Source: Burkholderia sp. WP9 (GTDB taxonomy: Bacteria > Pseudomonadota > Gammaproteobacteria > Burkholderiales > Burkholderiaceae). Taken from it: 64,000 nucleotides of DNA. The stretch spans positions 2,356,001 through 2,420,000 of the forward strand of contig NZ_FNTG01000002.1 of the NCBI RefSeq assembly GCF_900104795.1, given 5' to 3'. The notes under the pieces were generated by a model. The model was not told the origin of the DNA. It made no database searches and worked only from the letters and a program-made list of their open reading frames with translations. A program made the translations under genes and the position numbers. Positions 17,294 through 27,151 of this stretch are shown in pieces. Position 1 is the first letter of the stretch. Each line of letters starts with the position of its first letter.

Positions 17294-18463
17294 ATGACTG
17301 TTTCAGACAGGTTGGCGCTCAGGCTGGTGTCCGTATGTCTCGCGGCGAGCGCCGCCTTCGCATCCGCCGCGCACGCGGCCGATCCGGTCACGCTCAATAT
17401 CGTCGACGTGGCCGGCGACCTTCAACTCACGCAAAAGGGCTTCGAGGCCTTCAAGGCGAAGTATCCGAACCTCGTCGCCAATCTCACCTTCACGAACGCG
17501 CCCGCTCCACAACTGCCCGGCAAAATCAAGGCGATGCAGGCCGCGGGCCGCTCGGATATCGATCTCGTGCTGACCGGCACCGACGCGCTTGCCGCCGGCA
17601 TCGAACAGTCTCTGTGGATGAAGCTGCTGCCCGACAACGCAGCGGCGTTCCCCGGCGTGCTCGACAAATACGCGCCGGGCCCGCGCAAGATGCAGGATCT
17701 CGCGCAGGGTTTCGGGCTCGAGGTCGCCTATATGCCGGCCGGTCCGCTGCTCGAGTACAACCCCGCCAAAGTCAGCGATCCGCCGAAAACGCCTGAGCAA
17801 TTGCTGCAATGGTGCAAGGCGCATCCGGACAAACTGATCTACGCACGGCCGGCGAATTCCGGTCCCGGCCGCACGTTTCTGATGGGCTTGCCCTACGTGC
17901 TCGGCGACAAGGATCCGCAGGATCCGATTCACGGCTGGGACAAGACGTGGGCCTTCCTCAAGCAACTGAACGATTGCATTCCTTACTACCCGGGCGGCAC
18001 GTCGGCAGTGATGAAGGAACTTGGCGAGGGCACGCGCGACATGACCGTGACGGTCACAGGCTGGGACATCAATCCGCGCGCGCTCGGCATCGTGCCGGCC
18101 GAATTCCGCGTGCAAGCGTTCGACAACATGACGTGGGTGAACGACGCGCATTACATGGTGATTCCGAAAGGTGTGCCGAAGGAAAAGCTCGACGTGCTCT
18201 ACAAGCTGATGAATTTCATGCTCGAGCCGGCGCAGCAGGCCATGACCTACGACGACGGTTATTTCTATCCTGGTCCCGCGATCAAGGGCGTGAGCGTCGA
18301 GCAGGCGCCCGCGCACAGCCAGGACGTGCTGAAGAAATACGGCCGGCCGGAATACGCGAAGCTACTCGCCGAGCGTCCGCATGCATTGCCGCTCAATGCC
18401 GCCGCGATGGTCGCAGCATTCAAGAAATGGGACACCGAGGTCGGCGCGCAGAAGACCAAATAG
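17294..18463 (+). CDS. ABC transporter periplasmic solute-binding protein
   Basis: Encodes 389 residues from ATG 17294, preceded by GAGGAG. A signal peptide is clear (hydrophobic core LVSVCLAASAAFASAAHA, cleavage near AHA-AD). The rest is a family-1-type binding protein with DLVLTGTDALAAGIEQ and repeated Y/W positions (GWDKTWAFLKQLNDC). It captures the substrate for the importer encoded just downstream. Because the ATPase and permeases are of the Pot/opine/phosphonate class, a small organic or sugar acid is plausible. First gene of an apparent five-gene operon (17294-23251). Confidence 0.88.
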   Translation: MTVSDRLALRLVSVCLAASAAFASAAHAADPVTLNIVDVAGDLQLTQKGFEAFKAKYPNLVANLTFTNAPAPQLPGKIKAMQAAGRSDIDLVLTGTDALAAGIEQSLWMKLLPDNAAAFPGVLDKYAPGPRKMQDLAQGFGLEVAYMPAGPLLEYNPAKVSDPPKTPEQLLQWCKAHPDKLIYARPANSGPGRTFLMGLPYVLGDKDPQDPIHGWDKTWAFLKQLNDCIPYYPGGTSAVMKELGEGTRDMTVTVTGWDINPRALGIVPAEFRVQAFDNMTWVNDAHYMVIPKGVPKEKLDVLYKLMNFMLEPAQQAMTYDDGYFYPGPAIKGVSVEQAPAHSQDVLKKYGRPEYAKLLAERPHALPLNAAAMVAAFKKWDTEVGAQKTK

Positions 18464-18547
18464 TCTGCGCGTGTGGCCATGCATGCATGGCGTTGCGATC
18501 CACGCGTGGTGCGTGACACGACGCGCCACGCGCATCAGGAAACCGCC

Positions 18548-19642
18548 ATGAAGCATCACTTTGAGCAGTTGCGGCTCGATTCGGTGAGCCGCAGTTTCAC
18601 GAATGCTGAAGGCCACGCGGTCGCGGCGCTGCGCGGACTCGACCTGACGATCCGGCGCGGCGAGTTCATCGCGTTACTTGGGCCTTCGGGGTGTGGCAAA
18701 TCGACGGCGCTGAATTGCATCGCCGGATTGCAGCCGTTGAGCGGCGGCGGCATCTGGCTCGACGACAAACGTATCGACGTGCTGCCGCCGGAGAAGCGCG
18801 GCTTCGGCATGGTGTTTCAGAACTACGCGCTATTTCCGCATATGAGCGTGCTGGACAATGTCGGCTTCGGGCTGAAAATGCGCGGCGTCGGCAAGAGCGA
18901 CGCCATGCGCCGCGCGCGCGAAGCGTTGCAGCTCGTGCAACTGGTCGGACATGAACGCAAGCTGCCCGGACAACTTTCCGGTGGCCAGCAGCAGCGTGTG
19001 GCGATTGCGCGCGCAATCGTGATCGAGCCGCCGCTGATCCTGATGGACGAACCGCTATCGAACCTCGATACCAGACTGCGGATCGAAATGCGCGCGGAGA
19101 TTCGCCGCATTCATAGCCAGCTCGAACGCGCGACGCTCTACGTGACCCACGATCAGGACGAAGCGCTTTCCATGGCCGACCGCATTGTCGTGATGAAGGA
19201 GGGTGTGGTGCAACAGGTGGCCACGCCGAAAGAGGTCTATACGCGGCCTCAGAATCTGCATGTCGCACGTTTCATGGGCTATCGCAACGTGGCCGAATTC
19301 GAACTCGAAGGCATGCAGGGCGAAGGCATGCAGGGCGAAGGCGTGCTGGTGAGTGCAAACGGTGTACGTTTGATCGGCATGCCAATGGCCGGTTTCAACA
19401 GCAAACGCGTGAGTGTCGCGCTGCGTCCCGAAGATATGGAACGCGCCGCGCCCGGCGCGGACAATGCTTTCGACGCGCTGGTGACTACCGTCGAATACGG
19501 TGGCCGCGATTCGTTGCTGCGGGTGAAGACCGCATTCGGCGATATCTGGGCGCGCGTGGGCGGAGAATTCGCGGAGGGCGAGCGCATCAGCCTGCGTGTG
19601 CCGCCCTCGCGCACGCTCGTCTACGAGGCAGAGGCGGCATGA
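18548..19642 (+). CDS. ABC transporter ATP-binding protein, PotA/UgpC-like
   Basis: Encodes 364 residues from ATG 18548. Walker A is GPSGCGKST (about residues 42-50), the Q-loop is [13 protein letters not shown], the signature [15 protein letters not shown], Walker B LILMDEP, followed by the D-loop SNLDTRL. A C-terminal TOBE/OB extension (about 240-364) fits importers of the Pot/CUT1 type. A 15-base direct duplication at 19307-19342 gives [12 protein letters not shown] at the domain border. The stop overlaps the first permease start (ATGA). Confidence 0.92.
   Translation: MKHHFEQLRLDSVSRSFTNAEGHAVAALRGLDLTIRRGEFIALLGPSGCGKSTALNCIAGLQPLSGGGIWLDDKRIDVLPPEKRGFGMVFQNYALFPHMSVLDNVGFGLKMRGVGKSDAMRRAREALQLVQLVGHERKLPGQLSGGQQQRVAIARAIVIEPPLILMDEPLSNLDTRLRIEMRAEIRRIHSQLERATLYVTHDQDEALSMADRIVVMKEGVVQQVATPKEVYTRPQNLHVARFMGYRNVAEFELEGMQGEGMQGEGVLVSANGVRLIGMPMAGFNSKRVSVALRPEDMERAAPGADNAFDALVTTVEYGGRDSLLRVKTAFGDIWARVGGEFAEGERISLRVPPSRTLVYEAEAA
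19307..19342 (+). repeat. 15-base in-frame tandem duplication within the ATPase gene
   Basis: GAAGGCATGCAGGGC occurs twice in tandem, followed by a partial third copy (GAAGGC). It encodes EGMQG twice in the loop linking the nucleotide-binding domain to the C-terminal extension. The identical copies imply a recent slippage event; the reading frame is kept. Confidence 0.85.
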
Positions 19643-20517
19643 ATACGCCCACGCTGTCGCCGCCGCTCGCGCCGCGCGACGCCAAGGCGTGGCTCGTCAC
19701 GCCGGCGTTGATCTTCATTGTCGCGTTGTTCATCTATCCGTTTGCGTATGGTCTGGTGCTGTCGTTCCGGCCGATGAACGGCGGTGGCCTCTGGGCCAAC
19801 TATCTGGCGTTCTTCACCGACACGTCGATGTGGCCGACCATTCTTGTCACGCTCAAGCTCGCGGTGCCCGCCACGCTCATCAACGTGGGCGTCTCGGTGC
19901 CGGTGGCGTTCGCACTGCGGCGCTACTCGCGCTATCAGAAGCTGGTCACGACGCTGCTGGTGATTCCCGTGACTCTGGGCACGGTGTTGATCGCGGATGG
20001 CATGCTCACGTACTTCGGCCCGAACGGCTGGTTTCCGCAGGCGCTGCAGGGTCTGCATCTCTATACGCGCGAAGTGCGCCTCACGCATAACTTCTGGGGC
20101 GTGCTGATCTCGCTGATCGTGTCGGGTTTTCCGTTCGCGTTTCTGCTGACGCTCTCGTACGTGACCGGCATCGACCCGACGCTCGCGAGCGCGGCGGCGA
20201 CGCTCGGCGCCAGTCCGTGGCAGCAGTTTCGCCGCATCTATCTGCCGCTGCTCGTGCCGGGGCTGACGATGGCGGCGTGTCTGTCGTTCGTGCAGGCGTT
20301 TTCGGTGTTTCCTTCGGCGGTGCTGCTCGGCGCGCCCGCCGGCCCGACCCGAGTCATGTCGATCGCCGCCGCCGAGGCTGCCTTCGAAAGCTACGATTAT
20401 TCACTGGCCTCCGCGATCGCGATGGTGATGGGCTTCGTGCAACTCGTGGTGGTTGCCGCGATGCTCGGCGCGCGCCGCTTCTTCTACAGCGGTCCGGTGA
20501 CGGGAGGCAAAGGCTGA
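19639..20517 (+). CDS. ABC transporter permease (first)
   Basis: Encodes 292 residues with six hydrophobic segments. The cytoplasmic EAA-type loop is ASAAATLGASPWQQFRRI, which docks to the ATPase. It starts inside the ATPase stop codon region, and its own stop shares one base with the next start (TGATG), so these genes are translationally coupled. It forms the membrane pore with the second permease. Confidence 0.9.
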   Translation: MNTPTLSPPLAPRDAKAWLVTPALIFIVALFIYPFAYGLVLSFRPMNGGGLWANYLAFFTDTSMWPTILVTLKLAVPATLINVGVSVPVAFALRRYSRYQKLVTTLLVIPVTLGTVLIADGMLTYFGPNGWFPQALQGLHLYTREVRLTHNFWGVLISLIVSGFPFAFLLTLSYVTGIDPTLASAAATLGASPWQQFRRIYLPLLVPGLTMAACLSFVQAFSVFPSAVLLGAPAGPTRVMSIAAAEAAFESYDYSLASAIAMVMGFVQLVVVAAMLGARRFFYSGPVTGGKG

Positions 20518-21455
20518 TGACGACCGAGCATCGCGCGGCGCCGCGTTCGTGGCCGGCGTCGGCTTCGAAAGATCACGACGACGGCGCGCACGAGCCGGAT
20601 AAGCGTACCGGCCACAGCCGGCAGCGCACCAGCGTGCCGGGCCGCGTCTGGCGCGTGCTCGTATGGGGCGCGATGGTGTTCTTCCTCCTCAACGTGGTGC
20701 TGCTCATCGCGACCGTGGCGGTCAATTCGGTGGCGACGCGCTGGTTCGGCACCCTGTTGCCGCAAGGCTTCACGTTGCATTGGTATGCGCAGGCGTGGAG
20801 CGATTTTCAACTGGCGAGCGTGTTGTGGGTGACAGTAGAAGTGGTGGGCGCAGTCGTGCTGTTGTCGGTTCTGCTCGGCATGCCGGCGGCCTATGCGCTT
20901 GCCCGCGTGCAATTTCCCGGCAAGCGCCTCGCGATGCTGATCTTCCTGTTGCCGTTGATGGTGCCGCCCGTCACGTATGGCATTCCGATGGCGACAGTCA
21001 TGTACAAGGTCGGCCTTGCCGGCACGCTGAGCGGCGTGATCCTGGCGAACCTCGTGCCCGCATTGCCGTTCGTCATTCTCGTGATGACACCGTTCATCGA
21101 ACAGATCGATCCCAATCTCGAAGCGGCGGCGCGCATTTTCGGCGCCAACACGTTCCGCTATTTTCGCTACGTGCTGCTGCCGCTGCTCGTGCCCGGCATG
21201 CTGGCGGCCGGCTTGCTGGTGCTCGTGCGGACCATCGGCATGTTCGAGCTGACATTTTTCACCGCGGGACCCGCGACACAAACGCTCGTGGTCGCGCTGT
21301 ACTACGCTGTATTTTCGACCGGCGTGCGCGCGCCGCAGTCGATCGATGCGATGGCGATGATTTACATGGCGATCACGCTGATCTGGGTGCTGATCGCCCT
21401 GCAATTCGTGAGCCCGACGCAAATCGTGTCGCGCGTGAAGGAACAGAAGCGCTGA
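20517..21455 (+). CDS. ABC transporter permease (second)
   Basis: Encodes 312 residues from ATG 20517, whose first base is the last base of the preceding stop. A hydrophilic N-terminus of about 45 residues (rich in H, D, R) precedes six membrane segments. The EAA loop is [23 protein letters not shown]. It pairs with the first permease. The unusually long charged N-terminus is in the same frame, and no better start is seen further in. Confidence 0.88.
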   Translation: MTTEHRAAPRSWPASASKDHDDGAHEPDKRTGHSRQRTSVPGRVWRVLVWGAMVFFLLNVVLLIATVAVNSVATRWFGTLLPQGFTLHWYAQAWSDFQLASVLWVTVEVVGAVVLLSVLLGMPAAYALARVQFPGKRLAMLIFLLPLMVPPVTYGIPMATVMYKVGLAGTLSGVILANLVPALPFVILVMTPFIEQIDPNLEAAARIFGANTFRYFRYVLLPLLVPGMLAAGLLVLVRTIGMFELTFFTAGPATQTLVVALYYAVFSTGVRAPQSIDAMAMIYMAITLIWVLIALQFVSPTQIVSRVKEQKR

Positions 21456-21487
21456 AGCAGACCCGGAAAAACGGGCGAAAGAGAAAC

Positions 21488-23251
21488 GTGGAGTGGACAT
21501 TGACGAAGAGAAAGCAACCCGAGGATCTGCGCAGTCACCGCTGGTACGGCGTGAACGATCTGCGCTCGTTCGGCCATCGGTCGCGCACCGCGCAGATGGG
21601 CTACAACCGCGAGGAATACGCGGGCAAACCGGTCATAGCAATTCTCAACACGTGGAGCGAGATCAACCCTTGCCACACCCATTTCAAACAGCGTGTCGAG
21701 GAAGTGAAGCGTGGCATCTGGCAGGCCGGCGGCTTTCCGGTCGAACTACCGGTGCAGACGCTCTCCGAACCCTTCCAGAAGCCGACTACGATGCTGTACC
21801 GCAACTTCCTCGCCATGGAAGCCGAAGAGACCCTGCGCTCCTATCCCGCCGATGGCGTCGTGCTGATGGGCGGTTGCGACAAGACCACCCCGGCGTTGCT
21901 GATGGGCGCGATCTCGATGGACCTGCCGGCCATCTTCCTTCCCGCCGGCCCGATGCTGCGCGGCAATTGGAACGGCGTGACGCTCGGCTCCGGCTCCGAC
22001 TCGTGGAAGTATTGGGCCGAACTGCGCGCGGGCACGATCACGCAGGATGACTGGCAAGGCATCGAAGGCGGCATCGCTCGTTCGCCGGGCCACTGCATGA
22101 CGATGGGCACCGCGTCGACCATGACGAGCGCGGCCGAAGCGCTCGGCTTCACGCTGCCCGGTTTCGCGTCGATCCCCGCCGCGGATTCCCGTCATGCGCA
22201 GATGGCGGCGAAAACCGGCATGCGCATCGTCGAGATGGTGTGGGAAGACCTCAAGCCTTCGGATTTCCTCACTGCCGGTTCCGTCGATAACGCGGTGACC
22301 ACGTGCCTCGCGCTCTCCGGTTCGACCAACGCGATCGTGCATATGATCGCGCTGGCGCGCCGCGCGGGCATCGAGTTGACGCTCGATCGCTACGACGACA
22401 TTGCGCGCCGCACGCCGGTGCTGGCGAACATTCGTCCGACCGGCGCGTATCTGATGGAGGACTTTTTCTATGCGGGCGGTTTGCGCGCTTTGCTCGCGGA
22501 ACTGGGTGAACTGATCGACCGATCGCAGCAAACCGTCAATGGCCGCACGCTCGGCGAGAATCTCGAAGGCGCGCAGATTTTCAACGACGAGGTGATTCGC
22601 CGCCGCGACAAGCCGCTTCTGCCCAACAGCAGCCTTGCGGTGCTACGCGGCAATATCGCGCCCGACGGCGCCGTGATCAAACCCGGCGCCGCCGAGCCGC
22701 ATCTGCTCGTGCATACCGGCCGCGCGGTGGTGTTCGCGGATTACAACGACATGGCCGCGCGCATCGACGACGAGATGCTCGACATCGACGAGAACTGCGT
22801 GATCGTGCTTCAGCATGCCGGGCCGGTCGGGGCGCCGGGCATGCCTGAATGGGGGCAATTGCCCATACCGCGGAAGTTGCTGCAAAAAGGCGTGCGCGAT
22901 ATGGTGCGTATCTCGGATGCGCGGATGAGCGGGACGAGTTACGGCGCGTGCGTGCTGCATGTGGCGCCGGAGTCATTCATCGGCGGGCCGTTTGCCCTGA
23001 TTGAGAGCGGCGACATGATCGAACTCGACGTTCCGCAACGCAGACTCAACCTGTTGGTGACGGACGAGGAACTGGCGCGCCGCAAGGCCGCGTGGGTCAA
23101 ACCGGCGCCGCGCTTTACACGCGGCTACGGCGCACTGCATCAGGCGCACGTGATGCAGGCGAATCAAGGTTGTGACTTCGACTTCCTGCAGCGCGGCGGC
23201 GCGCATGCAGCGCCGGAGCCGGACGCCGCGGGCGAGCCGGAGATTCACTGA
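21488..23251 (+). CDS. IlvD/Edd family dehydratase (pentonate/aldonate dehydratase-like)
   Basis: Encodes 587 residues from GTG 21488, chosen because conservation begins at about residue 15 ([19 protein letters not shown]). The iron-sulfur ligands are C62 (NPCHTH), C130 ([13 protein letters not shown]) and C203 ([12 protein letters not shown]). The length and the RWYG N-terminus fit L-arabonate/D-xylonate-type sugar-acid dehydratases better than branched-chain IlvD. It would turn an aldonate into a 2-keto-3-deoxy acid. With the lactonase at 16110 and the importer it makes a partial oxidative sugar pathway; the sugar dehydrogenase and later steps are not in this window. Confidence 0.88.
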   Translation: MEWTLTKRKQPEDLRSHRWYGVNDLRSFGHRSRTAQMGYNREEYAGKPVIAILNTWSEINPCHTHFKQRVEEVKRGIWQAGGFPVELPVQTLSEPFQKPTTMLYRNFLAMEAEETLRSYPADGVVLMGGCDKTTPALLMGAISMDLPAIFLPAGPMLRGNWNGVTLGSGSDSWKYWAELRAGTITQDDWQGIEGGIARSPGHCMTMGTASTMTSAAEALGFTLPGFASIPAADSRHAQMAAKTGMRIVEMVWEDLKPSDFLTAGSVDNAVTTCLALSGSTNAIVHMIALARRAGIELTLDRYDDIARRTPVLANIRPTGAYLMEDFFYAGGLRALLAELGELIDRSQQTVNGRTLGENLEGAQIFNDEVIRRRDKPLLPNSSLAVLRGNIAPDGAVIKPGAAEPHLLVHTGRAVVFADYNDMAARIDDEMLDIDENCVIVLQHAGPVGAPGMPEWGQLPIPRKLLQKGVRDMVRISDARMSGTSYGACVLHVAPESFIGGPFALIESGDMIELDVPQRRLNLLVTDEELARRKAAWVKPAPRFTRGYGALHQAHVMQANQGCDFDFLQRGGAHAAPEPDAAGEPEIH

Positions 23252-23354
23252 GTTTATCGAGGGCCGTCGAGAGCGTGACGTAGCCGCCGCAGAGTGGCGA
23301 CAACACTGAGAGGGGCGCGCGATGCGGCCGGGCCGCCTCGCGCGAATCCTTGCG

Positions 23355-23960
23355 TCAATATCCCACGCGATACACGCGGCCGGTTTGCGCGCCTTCCACA
23401 CTGCGCAGATAGGCCATCGCCGCACGTTGCGCCGTAACCGGCTCGAAGCCGCGGAAGTAGGGCGCATAAGCGTCCATCGCTTCCGTGAGCACGGTCGGGC
23501 TCACCACGTTGATGCGAATGCCACGCGGCAATTCGATCGCCGCGCCGCGCACGAAACCTTCGAGTGCCAGATTCACGGTGGTCGCGCTCGCGCCCTGCAG
23601 AATCGGCTCGTCGCCGATGATGCCGCTCGTCAGCGTGAACGAGCCGCCGTCGTTCACATATTGCTGGGCGGCGAGCACCACGTTGATCTGCCCCATCAGC
23701 TTGTCGCGCAGCCCGACCCAGAACTGTTCGACGCTCATATCGGGCAGCGGACCGAAATGCACTTTGCCGGTCGTGGTGACGACGCCGTCCACTTTGCCGA
23801 TCTCGCAAAAGAGCCGCTCGACGCTCGCCGGGTCGGTGCTGTCGACCTGATATTGGCCGCGCGTCGCGCCGACTTCGATCACCTCATGGCGCGCCTTCAG
23901 TTCTGCGCTGACTGCCTGGCCCAACGTGCCCGTGGCGCCGATCACGACGATTTTTTTCAT
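23355..23960 (-). CDS. Short-chain dehydrogenase, atypical small SDR
   Basis: Encodes 201 residues from ATG 23960, with GGAG seven bases upstream. The N-terminal GATGTLG motif binds NAD(P). A Ser occurs in LTSGIIGDEP, but the canonical YxxxK pair is not visible; the corresponding region reads ASATTVNLALEGFVRGAA. This matches a subset of short SDRs of unknown substrate. It lies convergent to the dehydratase operon and is probably independent of it. A redox role is inferred from the fold only. Confidence 0.8.
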   Translation of the reverse strand: MKKIVVIGATGTLGQAVSAELKARHEVIEVGATRGQYQVDSTDPASVERLFCEIGKVDGVVTTTGKVHFGPLPDMSVEQFWVGLRDKLMGQINVVLAAQQYVNDGGSFTLTSGIIGDEPILQGASATTVNLALEGFVRGAAIELPRGIRINVVSPTVLTEAMDAYAPYFRGFEPVTAQRAAMAYLRSVEGAQTGRVYRVGY

Positions 23961-24068
23961 CTCATGCTCCGTTGACGGTTAACGTCCTGTCGATTGTGCC
24001 GGCACTCGTCAGAGGGAAAAAGACTCGCCAGCGCGCAGGTCCTGCAACCCGGAGTTTCTAATCACAGT

Positions 24069-24104
24069 AAAAAGCGCGCATCGTGAATCAAACGATGCGC
24101 GCTT
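24069..24104 (-). terminator. Strong rho-independent terminator of the DUF3005-like gene
   Basis: A perfect 13-bp stem (24072-24084 with 24092-24104) closes a 7-base loop. Read leftward it ends in a run of five T. It lies downstream of the minus-strand gene at 24180-24635, about 75 bases after its stop. Confidence 0.85.
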
Positions 24105-24179
24105 CGCAATATACGGATTAATCGGGGCCGCCGTCGAAATTCAAACGGCGACGATAAATAGAGACGCAACGCGAATGTT

Positions 24180-24635
24180 TTATTTCACCCGATGTAATTC
24201 GATCAGCCGGGTAGGCCGCAGATGATTCAGGGCGTAATGAATGCGGCCGCGTTCCTGACGGCTGCCGGCCGGGCGCGGATCGTCGAATTGATGATCCGCC
24301 GAATACGCGCCCTGGGGCTCGACCATGCCTTTGTCAATGACCGTATAGCCCGGCTCGAGCGCAAGCAACAGATGATTGCCGCCAACCCGGCTGTCAAAGC
24401 CGGCCATGCCGTCGTGCGCCTCGGGCACGCTGTTCGAAAGGGTGGCATTGCTGGTGGTGATCTCGTCGGGCGAGATCGGGCTGTGGCCTGCTATGCGCGC
24501 GGCTTCGAGATTCTTGCCGTCGGTGTCGACGGTGCTGTCATGCGTGCGGTCGTTGTGCAGTTCCGTCGAGTTCGTGCCGCTGCTGGCCGCGGGTTGAGTC
24601 GCATCTGCTGGCTTGTTGATATCGCTGTTCATCAT
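24180..24635 (-). CDS. DUF3005-like conserved protein of unknown function
   Basis: Encodes 151 residues from the first of two adjacent ATGs (24635), with GGAG five bases upstream. Residues 1-35 are polar and probably disordered. From about residue 33 comes a block (STVDTDGKN, SPDEITTSNATLSNSVPEAH, GGNHLLLALEPGYTVIDKG, ERGRIHYALNHLRPTRLIEL) that I associate from memory with the Burkholderia-restricted DUF3005. No signal peptide or membrane segment is present. Function is unknown. It has its own strong terminator. Confidence 0.7.
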   Translation of the reverse strand: MMNSDINKPADATQPAASSGTNSTELHNDRTHDSTVDTDGKNLEAARIAGHSPISPDEITTSNATLSNSVPEAHDGMAGFDSRVGGNHLLLALEPGYTVIDKGMVEPQGAYSADHQFDDPRPAGSRQERGRIHYALNHLRPTRLIELHRVK

Positions 24636-24944
24636 GCATTCTCCTTTAAAGAGGACATGGTGTGACGTGCAGCAAAACCCGTTCCGCCTCGCACAAACCC
24701 TGATTTACTTGCGCACGCACCGCGCTTTTGCCGCAGTGACGTGACAAGGTATTGTGCTGGCGATTGCGACCGCTATTCTTTTCGTTTTTTTTAATGGACG
24801 CGTATTTTCTACAGAGTATGATCTTACTCCGACGAGCGAAGCGCGGTTAAATTCACGACACAGGGCACGGCTGTTTTTTCACAGTCGGCAGCCCGTCTGC
24901 GCGCTACTCAAAACATTCTACGGGGCCGTCAGGGCGGGTGACAC
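24636..24944. other. Intergenic region, nothing recognised
   Basis: About 310 bases between divergent genes. It contains T-rich tracts (for example around 24779-24792) but no clear -35/-10 pair, hairpin or coding pattern that I can support. Confidence 0.5.
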
Positions 24945-25178
24945 ATGCACTTCGATGCTGCATTCACACATCGCGGCTATTTGTTGAATTGCGCGCCTGC
25001 GCGCGCGGGAGATGGTACTTGGCAACCTTACGTGGTCATCTCCCGTTCGAGCGACGGCGAACTGGTCGCCAATCGTTTCTTCCCCACCGACTTGCGCTTT
25101 CCTGACGAAGCGGGCGCCATTGCCCATGCGCGCGATTGGGCAGTGCGCTGGATCGATGCGAGCAGCGTGACCATCTGA
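24945..25178 (+). CDS. Small conserved-looking hypothetical protein
   Basis: Encodes 77 residues from ATG 24945, with AGGGCGGG just upstream. The composition is protein-like: a beta-rich core (YVVISRSSDGELVANRFF), then DEAGAIAHARDWAVRWID, which looks like a helix. I believe similar short proteins with a THRGY start and an AHARxWAxxWID end exist in Burkholderia, but their function is unknown. No signal peptide. It stands alone between divergent and unrelated neighbours. Confidence 0.6.
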   Translation: MHFDAAFTHRGYLLNCAPARAGDGTWQPYVVISRSSDGELVANRFFPTDLRFPDEAGAIAHARDWAVRWIDASSVTI

Positions 25179-25328
25179 GCAGCGCCTGCGCCTGCACGTC
25201 ATGGGCCGTATCTCATGACCCGCGTGTCGTGCTCGCGCTCGCGCGGCGCTGCGCGAGCCGCGGGAAAACGCGGTAATCTCTTGGCATAATCACTTTGAAC
25301 CGTGCTCATCGCACGGCGCTGTCCTTTT

Positions 25329-26255
25329 ATGCCTAACGTGCCTTCCCAGAACTGGGGCCTCGAACAGATCGTCGCGGACCTGCGCGCGTCGCGTGAAGAA
25401 TTGCATCGCACGCGGCATCCGCTCGGCATTCGCGAACTGCCTTCGCGCGAAGCGGTCGTCAACATCGTCGCCGGCCTGCGCGCCGCGCTCTTTCCCACGC
25501 ATTACGGCGCGCCTGATCTGACTGACGAAACCGTCGACTACTACGTCGGCCACACGCTTGAAAGCACGTTGCGGCTGCTCGCGGAACAGATTCGCCGCGC
25601 CTTGCGGTTCTTGCCCGAGTTCGGCGAAACACCGGATGCGGATCTGCAGGCGCGCGCTTTCGACGTGGCGCGTGAATTCGGCACGCAATTGCCAGGCATT
25701 CGCGCGCTGCTGGTCAGCGACATACAGGCAGCTTTCACCGGCGATCCGGCTGCACAGCACATCACCGAAATTCTGCTCTGCTATCCGGGCGTGTGGGCGA
25801 TGACACATCATCGGCTCGCCCATGCGTTGCATCGCCTGGGTGTGCCGTTGCTGGCGCGGTTCATCAACGAGATTGCGCACTCGGCAACCGGCATCGACAT
25901 TCACCCGGGCGCGACGATCGGGCCGAGTTTCTTTATCGACCACGGCACGGGTGTCGTGATCGGCGAGACCGCGATCATCGGCGAACGCGTACGGGTGTAT
26001 CAGGCCGTGACCCTAGGTGCGAAGAGTTTCGCCGCGGACCTCGACGGCACGTTGATCAAGGGCAATGCACGGCATCCGATCGTCGAGGACGACGTGGTGA
26101 TTTATGCCGGCGCGACGATTCTGGGGCGAGTGACGATCGGGCGTGGCTCGGTGATCGGCGGCAACGTGTGGCTCACGCACAGCGTGCCGCCGGGCAGCAG
26201 CGTGTCGCAAGGCAAGATTCGCGAAGGCGAGCGGACCGACGAGGGGCGGCAGTGA
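25329..26255 (+). CDS. Serine O-acetyltransferase, EpsC/SrpH type
   Basis: Encodes 308 residues from ATG 25329; a GTG nine codons earlier is a weaker alternative. The N-terminal helical domain (about 1-180) is followed by a left-handed beta-helix of hexapeptide repeats (GIDIHPGATIGPSFFIDHGTG, ARHPIVEDDVVIYAGATILG). Catalytic His positions are in DIHPGA and FFIDHG. It transfers acetyl from acetyl-CoA to L-serine, giving O-acetylserine for cysteine synthesis. The longer N-terminus and the spacing ANADLDGT-type insert (FAADLDGTLIKGN) are typical of the EpsC group rather than CysE. Confidence 0.88.
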   Translation: MPNVPSQNWGLEQIVADLRASREELHRTRHPLGIRELPSREAVVNIVAGLRAALFPTHYGAPDLTDETVDYYVGHTLESTLRLLAEQIRRALRFLPEFGETPDADLQARAFDVAREFGTQLPGIRALLVSDIQAAFTGDPAAQHITEILLCYPGVWAMTHHRLAHALHRLGVPLLARFINEIAHSATGIDIHPGATIGPSFFIDHGTGVVIGETAIIGERVRVYQAVTLGAKSFAADLDGTLIKGNARHPIVEDDVVIYAGATILGRVTIGRGSVIGGNVWLTHSVPPGSSVSQGKIREGERTDEGRQ

Positions 26256-26326
26256 TACGCGGCCCGGCTGGCGAGCCTTGGCGTGCCCTGACGCGCGAAC
26301 TTCACGTTAGCGGCTGAGAAGTGACC

Positions 26327-27148
26327 ATGCCGCGCGGCCGCGTTCACATGCCTCGCTGCGCGATTGCGGGCGTCGAAGCGACGGTCGCCGAAACGGCGCA
26401 CGCGTTTCCACGTCATTCGCACGACCGCTTCGGCGTTGGCGTGATCGTCAGCGGCGGGCATCGGTCGGCGAGCGGACGCGGCCTCGTCGAAGCGCGAGCC
26501 AACGACGCGATCATGGTCAACCCCGGCGAAGTCCACGACGGCAGTCCGCTCGACGAGCGCGGGCGCGCATGGCGCATGTTGTATTTCGAACCGGCCATGC
26601 TCATCGGCGCCGCGGCCGAACTGACGGGCACGGCGGCGCGCGAAATCGAACTCACGCAGCCGGTGGCGCACGATCCCTTGCTGAAGCGTTGGTTCGAGCG
26701 GCTCTTCGCCGTCGCGGTGGAGGCGCGATCCGTGCAGGACGAGCTGATGCGCGAGGAGGCGTTGCTCGACCTGTTCGGCCATCTGGTTCGCGTGCATGCC
26801 ACGCAGCCCGCACGCGCACGGTCGACTGACGCATGGGGGCCGATTGCGCGCGCGAAAGCACGCATCGACGACGATCCATCCTCTCCGCTCACGCTGGCCG
26901 ATCTCGCGGCCGATGCCGGCATGAGCCGATTCCAGTTGTTGCGAGGCTTCGCGCATGAGACGGGGCTGCCGCCGCACGCGTACCGAATGCAGCGTCGCGT
27001 GGCACTCGCGAGGCACTGCATCGCGCAGGGCGCGGCGCTTGCCGATGCAGCCGCCGCAGCGGGCTTTGCCGATCAGAGCCACATGACGCGAGCGTTCGTG
27101 CGCCTGCTCGGCGTGACGCCCGCGAACTTCGCCGCAGCGTTGCGCTGA
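26327..27148 (+). CDS. AraC family transcriptional regulator
   Basis: Encodes 273 residues from ATG 26327, preceded by GAGAAG. A cupin-like AraC-binding domain comes first (FPRHSHDRFGVGVIVSGGH, NPGEVHDGSP), and the double HTH follows at about residues 180-273 (LADLAADAGMSRFQLLRGFAHETG, then AAAAGFADQSHMTRAFVRLLG). The N-terminal HSHD...E pattern suggests it senses a small ligand or metal. Its target is unknown; the gene runs toward the membrane hydrolase gene, with 3 bases between the convergent ends. Confidence 0.88.
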   Translation: MPRGRVHMPRCAIAGVEATVAETAHAFPRHSHDRFGVGVIVSGGHRSASGRGLVEARANDAIMVNPGEVHDGSPLDERGRAWRMLYFEPAMLIGAAAELTGTAAREIELTQPVAHDPLLKRWFERLFAVAVEARSVQDELMREEALLDLFGHLVRVHATQPARARSTDAWGPIARAKARIDDDPSSPLTLADLAADAGMSRFQLLRGFAHETGLPPHAYRMQRRVALARHCIAQGAALADAAAAAGFADQSHMTRAFVRLLGVTPANFAAALR

Positions 27149-27151
27149 CGT

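Noticed and set aside
20663..21487. Long upstream extension of the dehydratase frame
   Set aside because: It overlaps most of the second permease in another frame and has no homology-like content; the dehydratase begins near 21488.
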